Of a stretch of 64,000 nt of DNA, positions 17,777-27,817 are shown one piece after another. Position 1 is the stretch's first letter. Each line of letters begins with the position of its first letter. The translations under genes were made by a program, and so were the position numbers. The DNA comes from Erysipelothrix sp. HDW6C (lineage in GTDB: Bacteria; Bacillota_I; Bacilli_A; Erysipelotrichales; Erysipelotrichaceae): NCBI RefSeq assembly GCF_011299615.1, contig NZ_CP049861.1, positions 744,001 to 808,000 of the forward strand. Reading direction: 5' to 3'. The notes beneath the pieces were generated by a model. That model was not told the DNA's origin. It made no database searches and saw only the letters and a list, made by a program, of their open reading frames with translations.

Positions 17777-18322
17777 CTATTCGTACGAAAGTGACGACGT
17801 CATGTAGACTTCGTGTTTGAGCGTGAAAGTTGTCAGTGTTGTACCACTAAGGTAACCATATGTGTTGGGGTGCCCTTCTTTAGGTAGGGCAATGGATCCG
17901 GGATTAAAGAGCATAACACCATCAACATCGTTCATCGTTGGAATATGCGTGTGTCCGGAAATAAAGAGACGTGATCGCTTCTTAGGGCCGTCATCGACAG
18001 GATTTAAAAGGTGTCCATGCGTGATGTAAGTTGTAATGTTATTTAGATTTGTGACAGTGTAGTCTTGCATCATTGAGAAATTCAATAACATTTGGTCGAC
18101 TTCAGCATCGCAATTCCCACGCACAGCAAGAACCGGAACTGACAGTCCATTCAATTGATCTGCAACCTTTTGAGGATTGTAATCCTCTAATATAGGATTA
18201 CGCGGACCATGGTATAGATTGTCACCAACAAGCACAACCATATCGTATGGATACGGTGTATTTAATACATCGCGAAGGCGTTCATGACTGCCATGTATAT
18301 CAGAAATAATGAGTATATTCAT
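17777..18322 (-). CDS. yfcE: YfcE-type phosphodiesterase
   Basis: A 181-residue calcineurin-like metallophosphoesterase. All metal-binding motifs are present: DIHG (8-11), GDNLYHGPRNP, RGNCDAEVDQMLL, THGH and SGHTHIP, then NPGSI. The phrases HGPRN and VRGNCD-x-EVDQMLL match the Escherichia coli YfcE phosphodiesterase closely. The physiological substrate is not established. The gene is transcribed alone on the minus strand, with ribosome binding site AAGGAG upstream and its own terminator. Confidence 0.9.
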   Translation of the reverse strand: MNILIISDIHGSHERLRDVLNTPYPYDMVVLVGDNLYHGPRNPILEDYNPQKVADQLNGLSVPVLAVRGNCDAEVDQMLLNFSMMQDYTVTNLNNITTYITHGHLLNPVDDGPKKRSRLFISGHTHIPTMNDVDGVMLFNPGSIALPKEGHPNTYGYLSGTTLTTFTLKHEVYMTSSLSYE

Positions 18323-18448
18323 AAGAATCCTCCTTGTAATATCAATTATAACTCAATTTTGTGTTCTTGTGTTTTTACAATTCACAGAATTGACATAAAT
18401 GAGCGTTTCCTTTATGGTAAAATAACAACAGGAAGTGAAAAGAAAAAT

Positions 18449-19153
18449 ATGAAAGACAAACAAAACAAAAAAGGATTTTTAATGTGGTTTGTTGTACTCA
18501 TGTCGGTGATGATACTTGTGGTCGGGGGATTCTACTTGTATCGTGGTTACCAAGCACGGGTTAACATCGATAATACAACAACAATTAGTGATAATAGTTA
18601 CTATACACTAAGAGGAAATGCGACAGCATATCAGAAAGAAATCTATAAGGAACTTTCCGATGAGTTAAATAAAGATGTTCGCGATGATAATAAGGCAGTT
18701 GAATTGGTTGCGAAGAACTATGTCGCTGACTTTTTTACGTGGTCAAATAAACTGCGTTTCAATGATATGGGTGGAGCACAATATATAAACCGCGATATCC
18801 GTAAATGGGTTTATGATAAAGCATTGGATACTTTCTATAATGATATGTATTACTATTTAGAAAAAGGGCAAGTTAAAGATACACTTGAGGTTACCGATTC
18901 TGTTGCGAGTGTCAAAAATGTTAAATTTGTAACAGAAGAAGAACACTATGATAGTGAACTGGAAGAAATGGTGCCTGCAGTTGAAGTCGATGCATTTGAA
19001 GTTACAATTTCATGGACTTACAAAGATTCAAGTGTTGTAAGTATTGCTGATTTTCAAAAGGAAGCAAAGATCATTGTGGTCAAAGACAGCGATGGATTAT
19101 ATTCAATCGTGGAGGTAAGTAATGGAAAAACCCAAGAAAACCCTGAAGCTTAA
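18449..19153 (+). CDS. single-pass membrane protein upstream of LCP genes
   Basis: A 234-residue protein with a basic N-terminus, one membrane segment (about 10-31) and an extracellular domain rich in charged and aromatic residues. I do not recognise the family; the extracellular part resembles NTF2-like/accessory domains in pattern only. The frame opens upstream (to 18284), but that part overlaps the divergent yfcE promoter; ATG 18449 has GGAAGTGAAAAG upstream and begins the natural signal-anchor. Its 3' end overlaps the start of the first LCP gene by 32 bases, so the two are translationally coupled and probably act together in wall-polymer attachment. Confidence 0.75.
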   Translation: MKDKQNKKGFLMWFVVLMSVMILVVGGFYLYRGYQARVNIDNTTTISDNSYYTLRGNATAYQKEIYKELSDELNKDVRDDNKAVELVAKNYVADFFTWSNKLRFNDMGGAQYINRDIRKWVYDKALDTFYNDMYYYLEKGQVKDTLEVTDSVASVKNVKFVTEEEHYDSELEEMVPAVEVDAFEVTISWTYKDSSVVSIADFQKEAKIIVVKDSDGLYSIVEVSNGKTQENPEA

Positions 19154-21095
19154 AGAACTCTTTAACAATCCCATTGTTGGTGTTGTGATTGTTCTTTTAG
19201 TCAATATCGTCATTGCTGCAATCATTGTCCTTGCAGGACGCTATATTAAAATACATAGCCAATACTTTATGTTAGGAATTGGTGTTTTAGTCATCATGGC
19301 TCTCATTATTAATACCTTGTTTTTAATTGGTTATGTTAAACAAATTAAGATTTTCCGTCACATTCTAATTTACTCGGGTGTTTTAGTCTTGTTAATTGGG
19401 AGTGTAGGAACATTCTACTTGTATAAAACTGACAGTTTAATTAATCAAATTGTGAACCAAAATGAAGCGGAAACTGTTGATTATGTCGTTCTTTCGTTTG
19501 AACAAGGAAAGACAACAGATGATCTTGGCGATCAGAAACTCGGTTATGTCAAAGGCAAAGATACAAGCTACAGTGAATTGCTTAAAGAATCTGTAAGACC
19601 ATATTCTCGTACAGTCGAATATGTTGAGTATGCAACAGAAGTGGAATTGCTCGAAGCAACTCTAGAGAAAGAAATTCATTTTGCGGCATTACCGAAGAAC
19701 TATCGAATTTATGCTGAGAACTTTACAGAAGATCGTAACCCGTTCCAAACTACAACCGAACTCTTCACATTCTCAACAAAAGTTGAACATACAATTTCAA
19801 ATGTGGATGTGCTCCAAGAACCATTCAAATTGTTAATGCTTGGAATCAATGATGAACTTGCCGATTCCATAATTTTAGCAACGTTCAATCCACAAACACT
19901 CAAAGTAACAATGACAAGTCTTGCACGTGACTCATTTGTACCCATTGCATGTCAAGGGGATCAACGCGACAAGTTAAACCATGCCCGCGGCGTGAATCGT
20001 CAGTGTATTATTGACACTGTCGAAAACTTCTTGGATGAAAAGATTGATTTCTACTTTGAAACAGACTTCTATGCGCTCGTTAAAATTGTTGACGCATTGG
20101 GTGGTTTAGAGATTGAATCTCCGGTAACATTTGCCGGTTCATTCCCATTAGAAGGTGAGTATGATGACTATGGTTACCCTGTATACGAAGGGGTTACTGT
20201 TCCAGAAGGCAAAAACCTTCTGACTGGTAAGCAAGTGTTAACCTTTGCCCGTGAGCGATACGCTTTCCCGGATTCAGACTTTACACGTCAACGTAACCAA
20301 CAATATGTTATTAAAGAAGTTGCAACCAAAATCATTGCAACACGCGACCCAAATACGTTAATCAAAGTTCTCGAGGGTGCAAAAGATAATATTAAGACAA
20401 ACCTGACGGTTAATGACATATCAGCCTTGATGGGATATGCCATTCAAAGCTTGGATACATCCCCTTTAGAACCAATGGATACCTTTAGAATTGTCTCGAC
20501 ACAGGTTATGGGACAAGGAAGTACCCGTCCAAATGGTGCTTCGGTAATTATTCCATACTATACAGAAATGCAAAATGTTCGTGATCTTATTGATATGAAC
20601 GTGGTTGTAGAACCCGTGCTTAAGAATGCGCAATCGTTTGAGTTCTCCTACCTTGATAAATACAATGCAGCTACTGATTTTGACGGTTACCGTGAAAATA
20701 CTGGCGAATTGTATACAGGTGGTCAAGTTGATACAGAGGAACCAGAAGTTCCTGAGGAAACACCGGTTGAAGAAACACCCGTTGAAAATACGGATGTCAC
20801 AGTTCCGGATTTTGGAAGTATGACTCGTGATGCAATCTTAGCTTGGGGTGCAGAAAACAGTGTTGACGTTTCTTTTGGAGAATACCCAACAAGTGAAGCA
20901 CAATATACGGATGGTCAGTTCTGGTCGCAATCGGCTGGAGCGGGATCTGTTATTCAAAAAGGTGGCGCTATTACAATCACCTATATCGTGAAAACAGAAG
21001 AAGAGGCTCCTATAATCCCACCTGATGAAGAGACTCCTGAAGAACCAGGAACTGATGGCGAAGGCGGAGATGTGAAACCAACACCCAATCCATAA
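19122..21095 (+). CDS. LytR-CpsA-Psr family cell-wall glycopolymer ligase (copy 1)
   Basis: A 657-residue membrane protein with three N-terminal membrane segments (about 15-40, 50-70, 80-105), an accessory domain (about 120-225), the LCP catalytic domain (about 235-400) with ILATFNPQTLKVTMTSLARDS and the conserved Arg-rich KLNHARGVNRQC stretch, and a C-terminal PASTA-like domain (about 565-625, VPDFGSMTRDAILAWG) after an acidic Pro/Glu/Thr linker. LCP enzymes transfer undecaprenyl-linked polymers such as teichoic acids or capsule to peptidoglycan outside the membrane. Start ATG 19122 has GGAGG upstream, inside the preceding gene. Confidence 0.9.
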   Translation: MEKPKKTLKLKELFNNPIVGVVIVLLVNIVIAAIIVLAGRYIKIHSQYFMLGIGVLVIMALIINTLFLIGYVKQIKIFRHILIYSGVLVLLIGSVGTFYLYKTDSLINQIVNQNEAETVDYVVLSFEQGKTTDDLGDQKLGYVKGKDTSYSELLKESVRPYSRTVEYVEYATEVELLEATLEKEIHFAALPKNYRIYAENFTEDRNPFQTTTELFTFSTKVEHTISNVDVLQEPFKLLMLGINDELADSIILATFNPQTLKVTMTSLARDSFVPIACQGDQRDKLNHARGVNRQCIIDTVENFLDEKIDFYFETDFYALVKIVDALGGLEIESPVTFAGSFPLEGEYDDYGYPVYEGVTVPEGKNLLTGKQVLTFARERYAFPDSDFTRQRNQQYVIKEVATKIIATRDPNTLIKVLEGAKDNIKTNLTVNDISALMGYAIQSLDTSPLEPMDTFRIVSTQVMGQGSTRPNGASVIIPYYTEMQNVRDLIDMNVVVEPVLKNAQSFEFSYLDKYNAATDFDGYRENTGELYTGGQVDTEEPEVPEETPVEETPVENTDVTVPDFGSMTRDAILAWGAENSVDVSFGEYPTSEAQYTDGQFWSQSAGAGSVIQKGGAITITYIVKTEEEAPIIPPDEETPEEPGTDGEGGDVKPTPNP

Positions 21096-21102
21096 TGGGT
21101 TT

Positions 21103-21128
21103 AGAGGGTAGTGCGACTACCCTCTTTT
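21103..21128 (+). terminator. hairpin between the two LCP genes
   Basis: AGAGGGTAGT (21103-21112) and ACTACCCTCT (21116-21125) make a perfect 10-bp stem with a 3-base loop, but only four T follow, so it may be an attenuator giving less of copy 2. Confidence 0.65.
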
Positions 21129-21167
21129 CAATAGAGTGTGTTATGTGATAGCACATGGAGGTTAGCA

Positions 21168-23093
21168 ATGGCAAAACAAAGAAGAAAAAGACGCAGTTTT
21201 ATTTTCGATATTCCCCTTGTGGGAATGCTCATCGTATTGATGGTTAATGTGGTGGTTGCAGCAGTGATTATACTTGCAGGACGCTACATTAAAATACACA
21301 CGCAATACTTTATGCTTGGAATTGCGGTCCTTATGGTTGTAGCTCTAATTCTCGACCTGCTGTTTTTAATTGGATTTGTGAAACGCGTATCGGCATTCCG
21401 TCGTCTTACCATCTACTTTGGTTTGATTGTGATTGCTGTGGGTGGCGTTGGGACGTATTATCTTTACAAGACAGATAATATTATCAATCAAATCATCAAT
21501 CTAACAGCGCAAGAAAGTGTGGAGTATGTTGTTGTATCTTTTGACAAAAACCTAACAACATCTGACATGGATCATAAAAAATTGGGATACATTTCCAGTA
21601 TCGATCCAACGTATAAAGAAGTTGTGAAAGAAAGTGTTTCGGCATACTCACAAACAGTCGAGTTGGTTGAGTATAAGAACAGTGTTGATTTGTTGAAGGC
21701 AAGTCAGCGTCAGGAGATTGCATTTGCTGCATTACCAAAAACATACAAGCGGTTGAGTGATGATTTTGCACAAGATGATAATCCCCTTGAGAATATTGCA
21801 GTTCTTTTCCCATTTAAAACAGAAATTGAACAAAATAGCAGTACCGTTGATGTTCTTAAAGAACCGTTTACGTTGTTGATGTTGGGTAATAATGAAGATT
21901 TATCCGATTCAATCATTCTGGCAACATTCAATCCAAAGACATTGCGTGTCACGATGACCAGCCTTGCCCGTGACTCATTTGTTCCCATTGCATGTCGTGA
22001 TGGTGAGCGTGATAAGTTGAACCATTCGCGTGGTGAGAGTCGCCAATGTATTATTGATACCGTGGAAAACTACTTGGATGAAGAGATTGATTTCTATTTT
22101 GAAACAGATTTTTATGCCTTGGTAAAAATAGTTGATGCATTAGGGGGACTTGATATTGAGTCACCAGTTACTTTTGCAGGGTCATTCCCACTTGAAGGCG
22201 AATATGATGAGTATGGCGAACCTGTCTACGAAGGCATAACAGTTCCAGCAGGACTTAATCATCTTGATGGGAAACAAGTGCTTACGTTTGCGCGTGAACG
22301 TCATAACATTGATGGTGAGGACTTTGGTCGTCAAATGAATCAACAATATGTTATCAAAGAAGTTGCCACAAAAATAATCAGTACACGTAATGTGAATACT
22401 CTGGTTAATGTTTTGGATGCTGCAAAAGATAATGTAAGTACAAACCTATCTGTAAATGATATTACCGCCTTGATGGGGTATGCAATCCAAAGTTTGGATA
22501 GCTCGCCACTTACGCCAATGGAAACATTCCGCATTGTCTCAACACAGATCGCTGGAGATGATGATGTCAGACCCAATGGCGCAATGGTAATTATTCCTTA
22601 TTTGAGTCAAATGCAAAATGTTCGCGATCTCATTGATATTAATGTGCGTCACGAACCCAAACTATTGAACAATACATCGTTTGAATTCTCATATACAGAT
22701 AAGTACAATGCAGCTTTAGATTTTGATGGATACAGAGAAAATGAAGGCGAACTCTATATCGGCCAAGAAATAGAATACGAAACACCATCAAACAACAACA
22801 CTTCAACATCAGAGAAACCATCGGAGAATGGTTCAGTTGTCGTGCGTGATTTTAGTGGATGGTCCGATGAAGAGATATCTTCGTGGGGGTCAGAGCGGGG
22901 AATCGCAATTACGTTTGGAACCTATTCAACATCTGATGAACAATTTAATGAAGGTCAGTTTTGGTCACAATCCGTTACACCTGGAGAAACAATCTACAGT
23001 GGCGACAGTATTCATATCGATCGTGTCGTAAAGGTTGGTGGCGAACAGCCGGTGGACGATGAAACAGATGAAGAACGTAACGATGATGCATAA
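21168..23093 (+). CDS. LytR-CpsA-Psr family cell-wall glycopolymer ligase (copy 2)
   Basis: A 641-residue paralogue of the upstream LCP protein with the same order: three membrane segments, accessory domain, LCP domain (ILATFNPKTLRVTMTSLARDS, then KLNHSRGESRQC), Ser/Asn/Thr linker and a PASTA-like C-terminal domain (about 560-620). The two are highly similar throughout the LCP domain and diverge in the linker. The frame opens at 21138 but ATG 21168 has TGGAGGTTAG upstream and is used here. Tandem LCP copies usually reflect partial redundancy or different polymer substrates. Confidence 0.9.
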   Translation: MAKQRRKRRSFIFDIPLVGMLIVLMVNVVVAAVIILAGRYIKIHTQYFMLGIAVLMVVALILDLLFLIGFVKRVSAFRRLTIYFGLIVIAVGGVGTYYLYKTDNIINQIINLTAQESVEYVVVSFDKNLTTSDMDHKKLGYISSIDPTYKEVVKESVSAYSQTVELVEYKNSVDLLKASQRQEIAFAALPKTYKRLSDDFAQDDNPLENIAVLFPFKTEIEQNSSTVDVLKEPFTLLMLGNNEDLSDSIILATFNPKTLRVTMTSLARDSFVPIACRDGERDKLNHSRGESRQCIIDTVENYLDEEIDFYFETDFYALVKIVDALGGLDIESPVTFAGSFPLEGEYDEYGEPVYEGITVPAGLNHLDGKQVLTFARERHNIDGEDFGRQMNQQYVIKEVATKIISTRNVNTLVNVLDAAKDNVSTNLSVNDITALMGYAIQSLDSSPLTPMETFRIVSTQIAGDDDVRPNGAMVIIPYLSQMQNVRDLIDINVRHEPKLLNNTSFEFSYTDKYNAALDFDGYRENEGELYIGQEIEYETPSNNNTSTSEKPSENGSVVVRDFSGWSDEEISSWGSERGIAITFGTYSTSDEQFNEGQFWSQSVTPGETIYSGDSIHIDRVVKVGGEQPVDDETDEERNDDA

Positions 23094-23099
23094 GATGTG

Positions 23100-23125
23100 A
23101 AGAGAGCGGGCAACCACTCTCTTTT
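23100..23125 (+). terminator. terminator after LCP copy 2
   Basis: AAGAGAG (23100-23106) pairs with CTCTCTT (23117-23123), inner GG/CC extends the stem; a short T-run follows. Confidence 0.6.
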
Positions 23126-23200
23126 CCACTGTTTAAAATTAATTTGTTTTTTAATCATGTTTATAAGATAATATGACTAATGAATTTAGGAGATCGCACC

Positions 23201-24073
23201 ATGAAACACGTATTTATTATTAATCCAATTTCCGGTTTAGGAAAATATAAAGATGCGCAAGCGTGGGTTGAAGACTACTTCGCGGCGCTTGAAGATGAAG
23301 TTGAAATTCGCTTTTCAGAATATGCAGGCCATGCAAAAGAAATTGCGAGTGAATATCATGGCGATGTTGTATTATATGCAGTGGGCGGTGATGGAACGGC
23401 GCATGAAGTTTTGAACGGGATGGATCTTGATGTGCAACTCGCAATTATTCCCGTCGGAACGGGTAATGATTTCTGGCGGATGATTGGCGCTGACAAGAAA
23501 GATTTGAAAAAAGTGTTAAAGGACACCGTTCATGGTGTTGTGCGTAATATAGATGTCGGCGAAGCCAATGGACACCGTTTCTTGAATAGCCTGAACGTTG
23601 GTTTGGATTCTGAAGTAAACAAACATGTTAACGCGGTGCGTTCGACATTATTTCCCCGAACCATGATTTATGGATATTATGCAATTGTAGAACTCTTGAA
23701 GCGAAAGAAGACCAACATAGAAGTCACAGTTGATGGTGTGACAACAGCTTATGAGACAATTCTTACATCAATCATGAATGGGAAGTGGTACGGCGGTGGA
23801 TTTAAAAGCGCCCCATTGGCTGAGTTCGATGATGGCTTGCTCGAAGTAACAATTGTAGATAGCTTGCCTTTGTATCGGATACCACGTATTTTCCCCATGT
23901 ACTTTCAAGGGAAGCACCTTGGCCTTGATGTCGTGCATCACAGTAAGTTGAAAGCACTCACCATTAAGTCACCCATCCCCCTCGCAGTTGGGTTTGATGG
24001 CGAAGTATATGAGTATGATACAATCGATATTCGAATTCTTGAAGGTCAATTGAAACTTCGATTGCCTGCGTGA
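23201..24073 (+). CDS. diacylglycerol kinase family lipid kinase
   Basis: A 290-residue DgkB/YegS-type kinase that phosphorylates diacylglycerol or a related lipid using ATP at the membrane, recycling lipid from teichoic acid synthesis. Motifs: INPISGLGKYK at the start, the nucleotide-binding GGDGTAHEVLNGM at about residues 63-75, and GTGNDFWRMIG at about 85-95. Start ATG 23201 has TTTAGGAGA upstream; ATG 23180 is in frame but poorly placed. Its position after wall-polymer ligases is compatible with envelope metabolism. Confidence 0.88.
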   Translation: MKHVFIINPISGLGKYKDAQAWVEDYFAALEDEVEIRFSEYAGHAKEIASEYHGDVVLYAVGGDGTAHEVLNGMDLDVQLAIIPVGTGNDFWRMIGADKKDLKKVLKDTVHGVVRNIDVGEANGHRFLNSLNVGLDSEVNKHVNAVRSTLFPRTMIYGYYAIVELLKRKKTNIEVTVDGVTTAYETILTSIMNGKWYGGGFKSAPLAEFDDGLLEVTIVDSLPLYRIPRIFPMYFQGKHLGLDVVHHSKLKALTIKSPIPLAVGFDGEVYEYDTIDIRILEGQLKLRLPA

Positions 24074-24135
24074 GCATTGTCACTTACTTTTAAAATAGTT
24101 GTGTTATAATAATAAGGCTTAATGGAGGTATAATT

Positions 24136-24444
24136 ATGAAAAACTTAACAAAAGCTAACTTTAACGAAGAAATTAATAATGGTGTTGTTCTTGTAGATTT
24201 CTATGCTGACTGGTGTGGTCCATGTAAGATGATTTCACCAATCTTAGCAGAACTCTCAGAAACACATGCTGATAAAGCAACCATCGTCAAAATCAATGTT
24301 GACGAAGAAGGCGAATTGGCACAACGTTTTGACGTCATGTCAATCCCAACATTAATCTTATTCAAAGACGGTAAACCTGTGGGACGTAAAACAGGATTCA
24401 TGCCAAAACCTGAGTTAGAAAAATTCATAACATCAGCAGAATAA
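24136..24444 (+). CDS. trxA: thioredoxin
   Basis: A 102-residue thioredoxin, the cytoplasmic disulfide reductant. The active site WCGPC has Cys27 and Cys30, the cis-Pro region SIPTLILF is present and length is standard. It is a single-gene unit with TATAAT-like sequence upstream (near 24108), AATGGAGGT before the ATG and a strong terminator downstream. Its reductase is not in the window. Confidence 0.95.
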   Translation: MKNLTKANFNEEINNGVVLVDFYADWCGPCKMISPILAELSETHADKATIVKINVDEEGELAQRFDVMSIPTLILFKDGKPVGRKTGFMPKPELEKFITSAE

Positions 24445-24449
24445 GAGAG

Positions 24450-24478
24450 ACACCAACAAAAAGTTGGTGTTTTTTTTT
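24450..24478 (+). terminator. terminator of trxA
   Basis: ACACCAAC (24450-24457) and GTTGGTGT (24463-24470) with AAAAA loop and eight-T run. Confidence 0.9.
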
Positions 24479-24574
24479 CATATGCATTGATTTTCAAATT
24501 TCGTTATGTATAATAAACATGTGTTTAAACTTACTAATATATTTGTTTAGTAGTAGTAAACAAAAGAGGTGCGT

Positions 24575-25108
24575 ATGGAAATTGGAAAGAAATTGAAAGA
24601 ATTGCGAATAAAAAATGGCCTAACGTTAGAAGAACTTGCAAGCCGTAGTGAACTAACAAAGGGTTTTTTATCGCAACTGGAAAATGATTTGACATCTCCG
24701 TCGATTGCAACCTTGAATGATCTTGTGGAAGCCTTGGGTACCAATCTCTCTGTTTTCTTTAAACAAGAGAAAAAAGAACAGATTGTATTTAAGACTGAAG
24801 ACTATTTTGTTGATGAACGTGAGGAACAAACAATTCATTGGATTGTTCCCAATGCTCAGAAAAATGAAATGGAACCGATCTTGATTGAGTTGAAAACTGG
24901 CGGACAATCCAGTGTCATCGAACCGCATGAGGGCGAGGAGTTTGGCTATGTTCTGCAAGGTAAGGTACAATTAAGGTATGGTGATGAGGAAATCACAGTA
25001 TCCAAAGGGCAAACTTTCTACATCAATGGAAGCAAGTCTCATGTTTTGGTAAATGATTTTCAACAGACAGCACGCGTCATTTGGGTATGTACGCCACCAA
25101 TTTTTTAA
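24575..25108 (+). CDS. XRE-cupin regulator of polyamine transport
   Basis: A 177-residue regulator: XRE-type HTH (about 5-60, [21 protein letters not shown]) and a C-terminal cupin domain (about 105-170) with [15 protein letters not shown]. This layout is shared with PuuR-type proteins that sense polyamines or related small molecules through the cupin. It sits 11 bases upstream of potABCD in the same direction and probably controls that operon. GTG 24569 is in frame; ATG 24575 with AAGAGGTG upstream is preferred. Confidence 0.88.
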   Translation: MEIGKKLKELRIKNGLTLEELASRSELTKGFLSQLENDLTSPSIATLNDLVEALGTNLSVFFKQEKKEQIVFKTEDYFVDEREEQTIHWIVPNAQKNEMEPILIELKTGGQSSVIEPHEGEEFGYVLQGKVQLRYGDEEITVSKGQTFYINGSKSHVLVNDFQQTARVIWVCTPPIF

Positions 25109-25119
25109 GGAGGATTAGT

Positions 25120-26169
25120 ATGGACAGAGATTTATTAATTCAATTCAAAAATATTGTCAAAAACTTTGATGATCAATTAGTTCTTAAAGGCATTAATTTG
25201 GATATTTTTGAGAATGAATTTGTAACATTACTGGGACCGTCAGGTTGTGGTAAGACGACACTACTTAGAATCTTAGGGGGATTCTTGGAACAGAGTTCTG
25301 GGGAAGTTTATTTTGATGGCATCGAAATATCCGGACTACCAGCCTATAAACGAGAAATTAACACCGTATTCCAACGGTATGCATTGTTTCCGCATTTAAA
25401 TGTGTATGACAACATCGCGTTTGGATTACGAATTAAAAAAGAAGATGAAGGTGTTATCAAACAAAAAGTTGAGCGCATGCTGGATCTTGTAGGACTTAAA
25501 GGATTTGAGAAACGAAGCGTTACGCTGATGTCGGGGGGGCAACAGCAACGAATTGCGATTGCGCGCGCGCTTGTTAACGAACCTATGGTATTGCTTCTGG
25601 ATGAGCCTCTAGGAGCCCTAGACCTTAAGTTACGAAAAGAGATGCAACACGAACTCAAGGAAATTCAACGTGATGTAGGGATTACCTTCGTCTACGTTAC
25701 CCATGATCAAGAAGAAGCCTTAACAATGTCTGATAAGATCGTAGTTATGAACGAGGGTGAAATCCAACAGATTGGAACACCGATGGATATCTACAACGAG
25801 CCAGAAAACCGATTTGTTGCGAATTTTATTGGGGATTCAAATATTCTTGAAGCAATCATGATTCGTGATAATTTAGTCGAATTTGACGGAATTGAATTTG
25901 AATGTGTGGACCATGGTTTTGATGAGAATGAAAAAGTCGATGTGGTCATCCGTCCTGAAGATATTGATATTGTTGATGTTGATTTGGGAAAACTTGTGGG
26001 TACTGTTGAGTCAATCTTGTTCAAAGGTGTCCATTATGAAATTGTTGTTGCAACTGAAAATCGTGAATTCAAAATTCATACAACGGATGTTTCTGAAGTT
26101 GGAAAAGAAGTTGGCATCCACTTCTTCCCTGAAGACATTCATGTCATGTACACGATGGAGTCGTATTAA
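25120..26169 (+). CDS. potA: spermidine/putrescine ABC importer, ATPase
   Basis: A 349-residue ATPase driving polyamine uptake. ABC domain (1-235): Walker [11 protein letters not shown]-loop, signature [16 protein letters not shown], Walker [14 protein letters not shown], His switch VTHDQEEA; C-terminal TOBE/OB domain (about 265-349). The [11 protein letters not shown] and [11 protein letters not shown] phrases fit the CUT/Pot family. Start at ATG 25120 with AAGGAGGATTAG upstream; the frame opens earlier at 25081 inside the regulator gene. Its stop overlaps the potB ATG (TAATG). Confidence 0.93.
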   Translation: MDRDLLIQFKNIVKNFDDQLVLKGINLDIFENEFVTLLGPSGCGKTTLLRILGGFLEQSSGEVYFDGIEISGLPAYKREINTVFQRYALFPHLNVYDNIAFGLRIKKEDEGVIKQKVERMLDLVGLKGFEKRSVTLMSGGQQQRIAIARALVNEPMVLLLDEPLGALDLKLRKEMQHELKEIQRDVGITFVYVTHDQEEALTMSDKIVVMNEGEIQQIGTPMDIYNEPENRFVANFIGDSNILEAIMIRDNLVEFDGIEFECVDHGFDENEKVDVVIRPEDIDIVDVDLGKLVGTVESILFKGVHYEIVVATENREFKIHTTDVSEVGKEVGIHFFPEDIHVMYTMESY

Positions 26170-27014
26170 TGAAGCAATATCGTAAGCTGATTACCCCTTA
26201 TGTAGTATGGATGGCCTTATTTATTGTACTGCCGATGTTGTTTGTGCTTATCTATGCATTGACGACAAAAGGGAACGCAGTTATCTCACTGCAGTTTACG
26301 CTCGAAAACTTTAAGAAATTCTTTGACCCCGTATTCGTAAAGGTACTTGTTGAGTCTTTAAGAATTGCATTAATCACAACTGTAATTTGTTTGATTATTG
26401 GTTATCCATTGGCATACATTATTTCACGTCGAAGTGATCGGACACAAACATTACTGATTCTCTTGGTAACCATTCCAATGTGGATTAACATGTTGGTACG
26501 TACGTATGCATGGATTAGCATTCTTTCCGATGTTGGAATTATTAATAACGTTTTGGGATTCTTCGGAATTCCCCCACTTAAGATGATGTACACAGATTTC
26601 GCAGTTATCCTGGGAATGGTATACAACTTCTTACCATTTATGATTATTCAAATTTATACAGTTCTATCGAAGATGGACGAGTCACTTGTTCAGGCAAGTT
26701 ATGATTTGGGAGCCAACCGCTTCCAAACATTTCGCAAGGTTATTTTCCCACTGTCACTATCCGGTGTTATTTCGGGAATCACTCTTGTATTCTTACCTTC
26801 GCTCTCGACGTTTATTATTCCAAAATTCTTGGGTGGAGGAAGCTATGTCTTGATTGGTAATCTTATTGAGAACCAGTTCATTAATATTGGTGACTATAAC
26901 TTTGGATCCGCAATATCACTAATTATGGCGGTACTCATCTTAGTATCCATGCACTTCGCAAACAAGTTTGATCGTGATCAAGCTGAGGAACTTCCAAAGG
27001 GAGGTAAACTCTAA
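26169..27014 (+). CDS. potB: spermidine/putrescine ABC importer, permease B
   Basis: A 281-residue permease with about six membrane segments and the BPD-type EAA-like loop ASYDLGANRFQTFRKVIFPLSLSG (about 177-200, quoted in part) that contacts PotA. The N-terminus and length fit PotB. The gene overlaps potA and potC by single bases, giving a tightly coupled operon potABCD. Confidence 0.92.
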   Translation: MKQYRKLITPYVVWMALFIVLPMLFVLIYALTTKGNAVISLQFTLENFKKFFDPVFVKVLVESLRIALITTVICLIIGYPLAYIISRRSDRTQTLLILLVTIPMWINMLVRTYAWISILSDVGIINNVLGFFGIPPLKMMYTDFAVILGMVYNFLPFMIIQIYTVLSKMDESLVQASYDLGANRFQTFRKVIFPLSLSGVISGITLVFLPSLSTFIIPKFLGGGSYVLIGNLIENQFINIGDYNFGSAISLIMAVLILVSMHFANKFDRDQAEELPKGGKL

Positions 27015-27817
27015 TGAAAAAACAACGTCGCTTTGGAGGGTTCTTTGCACTTGGTGCAATGTTGCTCTTCTTCTATGGACCGATTCTTGTTATGATGATT
27101 TTCTCATTCAATGACTCGCGTTCCCTAACCTCATGGGCAGGATTCTCAACACAATGGTATACCAAGTTGTTTGAAAGTCGTGACATGATGGATGCAGTGC
27201 GTAACTCTGTTACCATTGCGATTTTAGCAACATTGATTTCAACTGTTGTTGGAACGCTAACTGCAATTGGTATTTCCAAACACAAACCACTCGTCAAGAA
27301 ACTCTTCCTTGCCGTTAACAACTTCCCAGTTTTAAACCCTGAGATTGTTACAGCGATAAGTTTGATGCTCTTGTTCGCATCCGTACAAGTGTTTGAAAAA
27401 GGGTATATAACCATGTTAATTGCCCACATTACATTCTGTACACCGTACGTCATCATGACAGTACTTCCAAAATTACGCTCATTAGATCCAAGTTTAGCCG
27501 ATGCGGCAATGGACCTGGGAGCGACGCCATTCAAAGCGTTAACGAAAGTTATCCTACCGCAATTAACACCGGCAATTATATCCGGCGCCTTGATTGCATT
27601 CACAATGTCATTTGATGACTTTGTGATCTCATACTTTGTAACGGGTAATGGGGTCAGCAATATTTCGATTCTTGTTTATACAATGTCGAAACGTATTAAT
27701 CCAACCATTAACGCATTGTCGACCATTATTGTTGTGATTATTACCATTGCACTCGTATTAATAAATGTCGTCCCTCTCTTTGTAAAGAAGGACAAAAGAA
27801 AGGTGGTTACTGAATGA
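27014..27817 (+). CDS. potC: spermidine/putrescine ABC importer, permease C
   Basis: A 267-residue permease, second membrane subunit of the polyamine importer, with about six membrane segments and EAA loop AAMDLGATPFKALTKVILP (about 155-175). FSFNDSRSLTSWAGFSTQWY is the usual PotC/YdcV segment after the first membrane helix. Its start overlaps the potB stop by one base and its TGA overlaps the potD start (ATGA). Confidence 0.92.
   Translation: MKKQRRFGGFFALGAMLLFFYGPILVMMIFSFNDSRSLTSWAGFSTQWYTKLFESRDMMDAVRNSVTIAILATLISTVVGTLTAIGISKHKPLVKKLFLAVNNFPVLNPEIVTAISLMLLFASVQVFEKGYITMLIAHITFCTPYVIMTVLPKLRSLDPSLADAAMDLGATPFKALTKVILPQLTPAIISGALIAFTMSFDDFVISYFVTGNGVSNISILVYTMSKRINPTINALSTIIVVIITIALVLINVVPLFVKKDKRKVVTE

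Noticed and set aside
27073-27660. 195-codon antisense frame in potC
   Set aside because: No ribosome binding site, composition follows the complementary strand of a clear permease gene.
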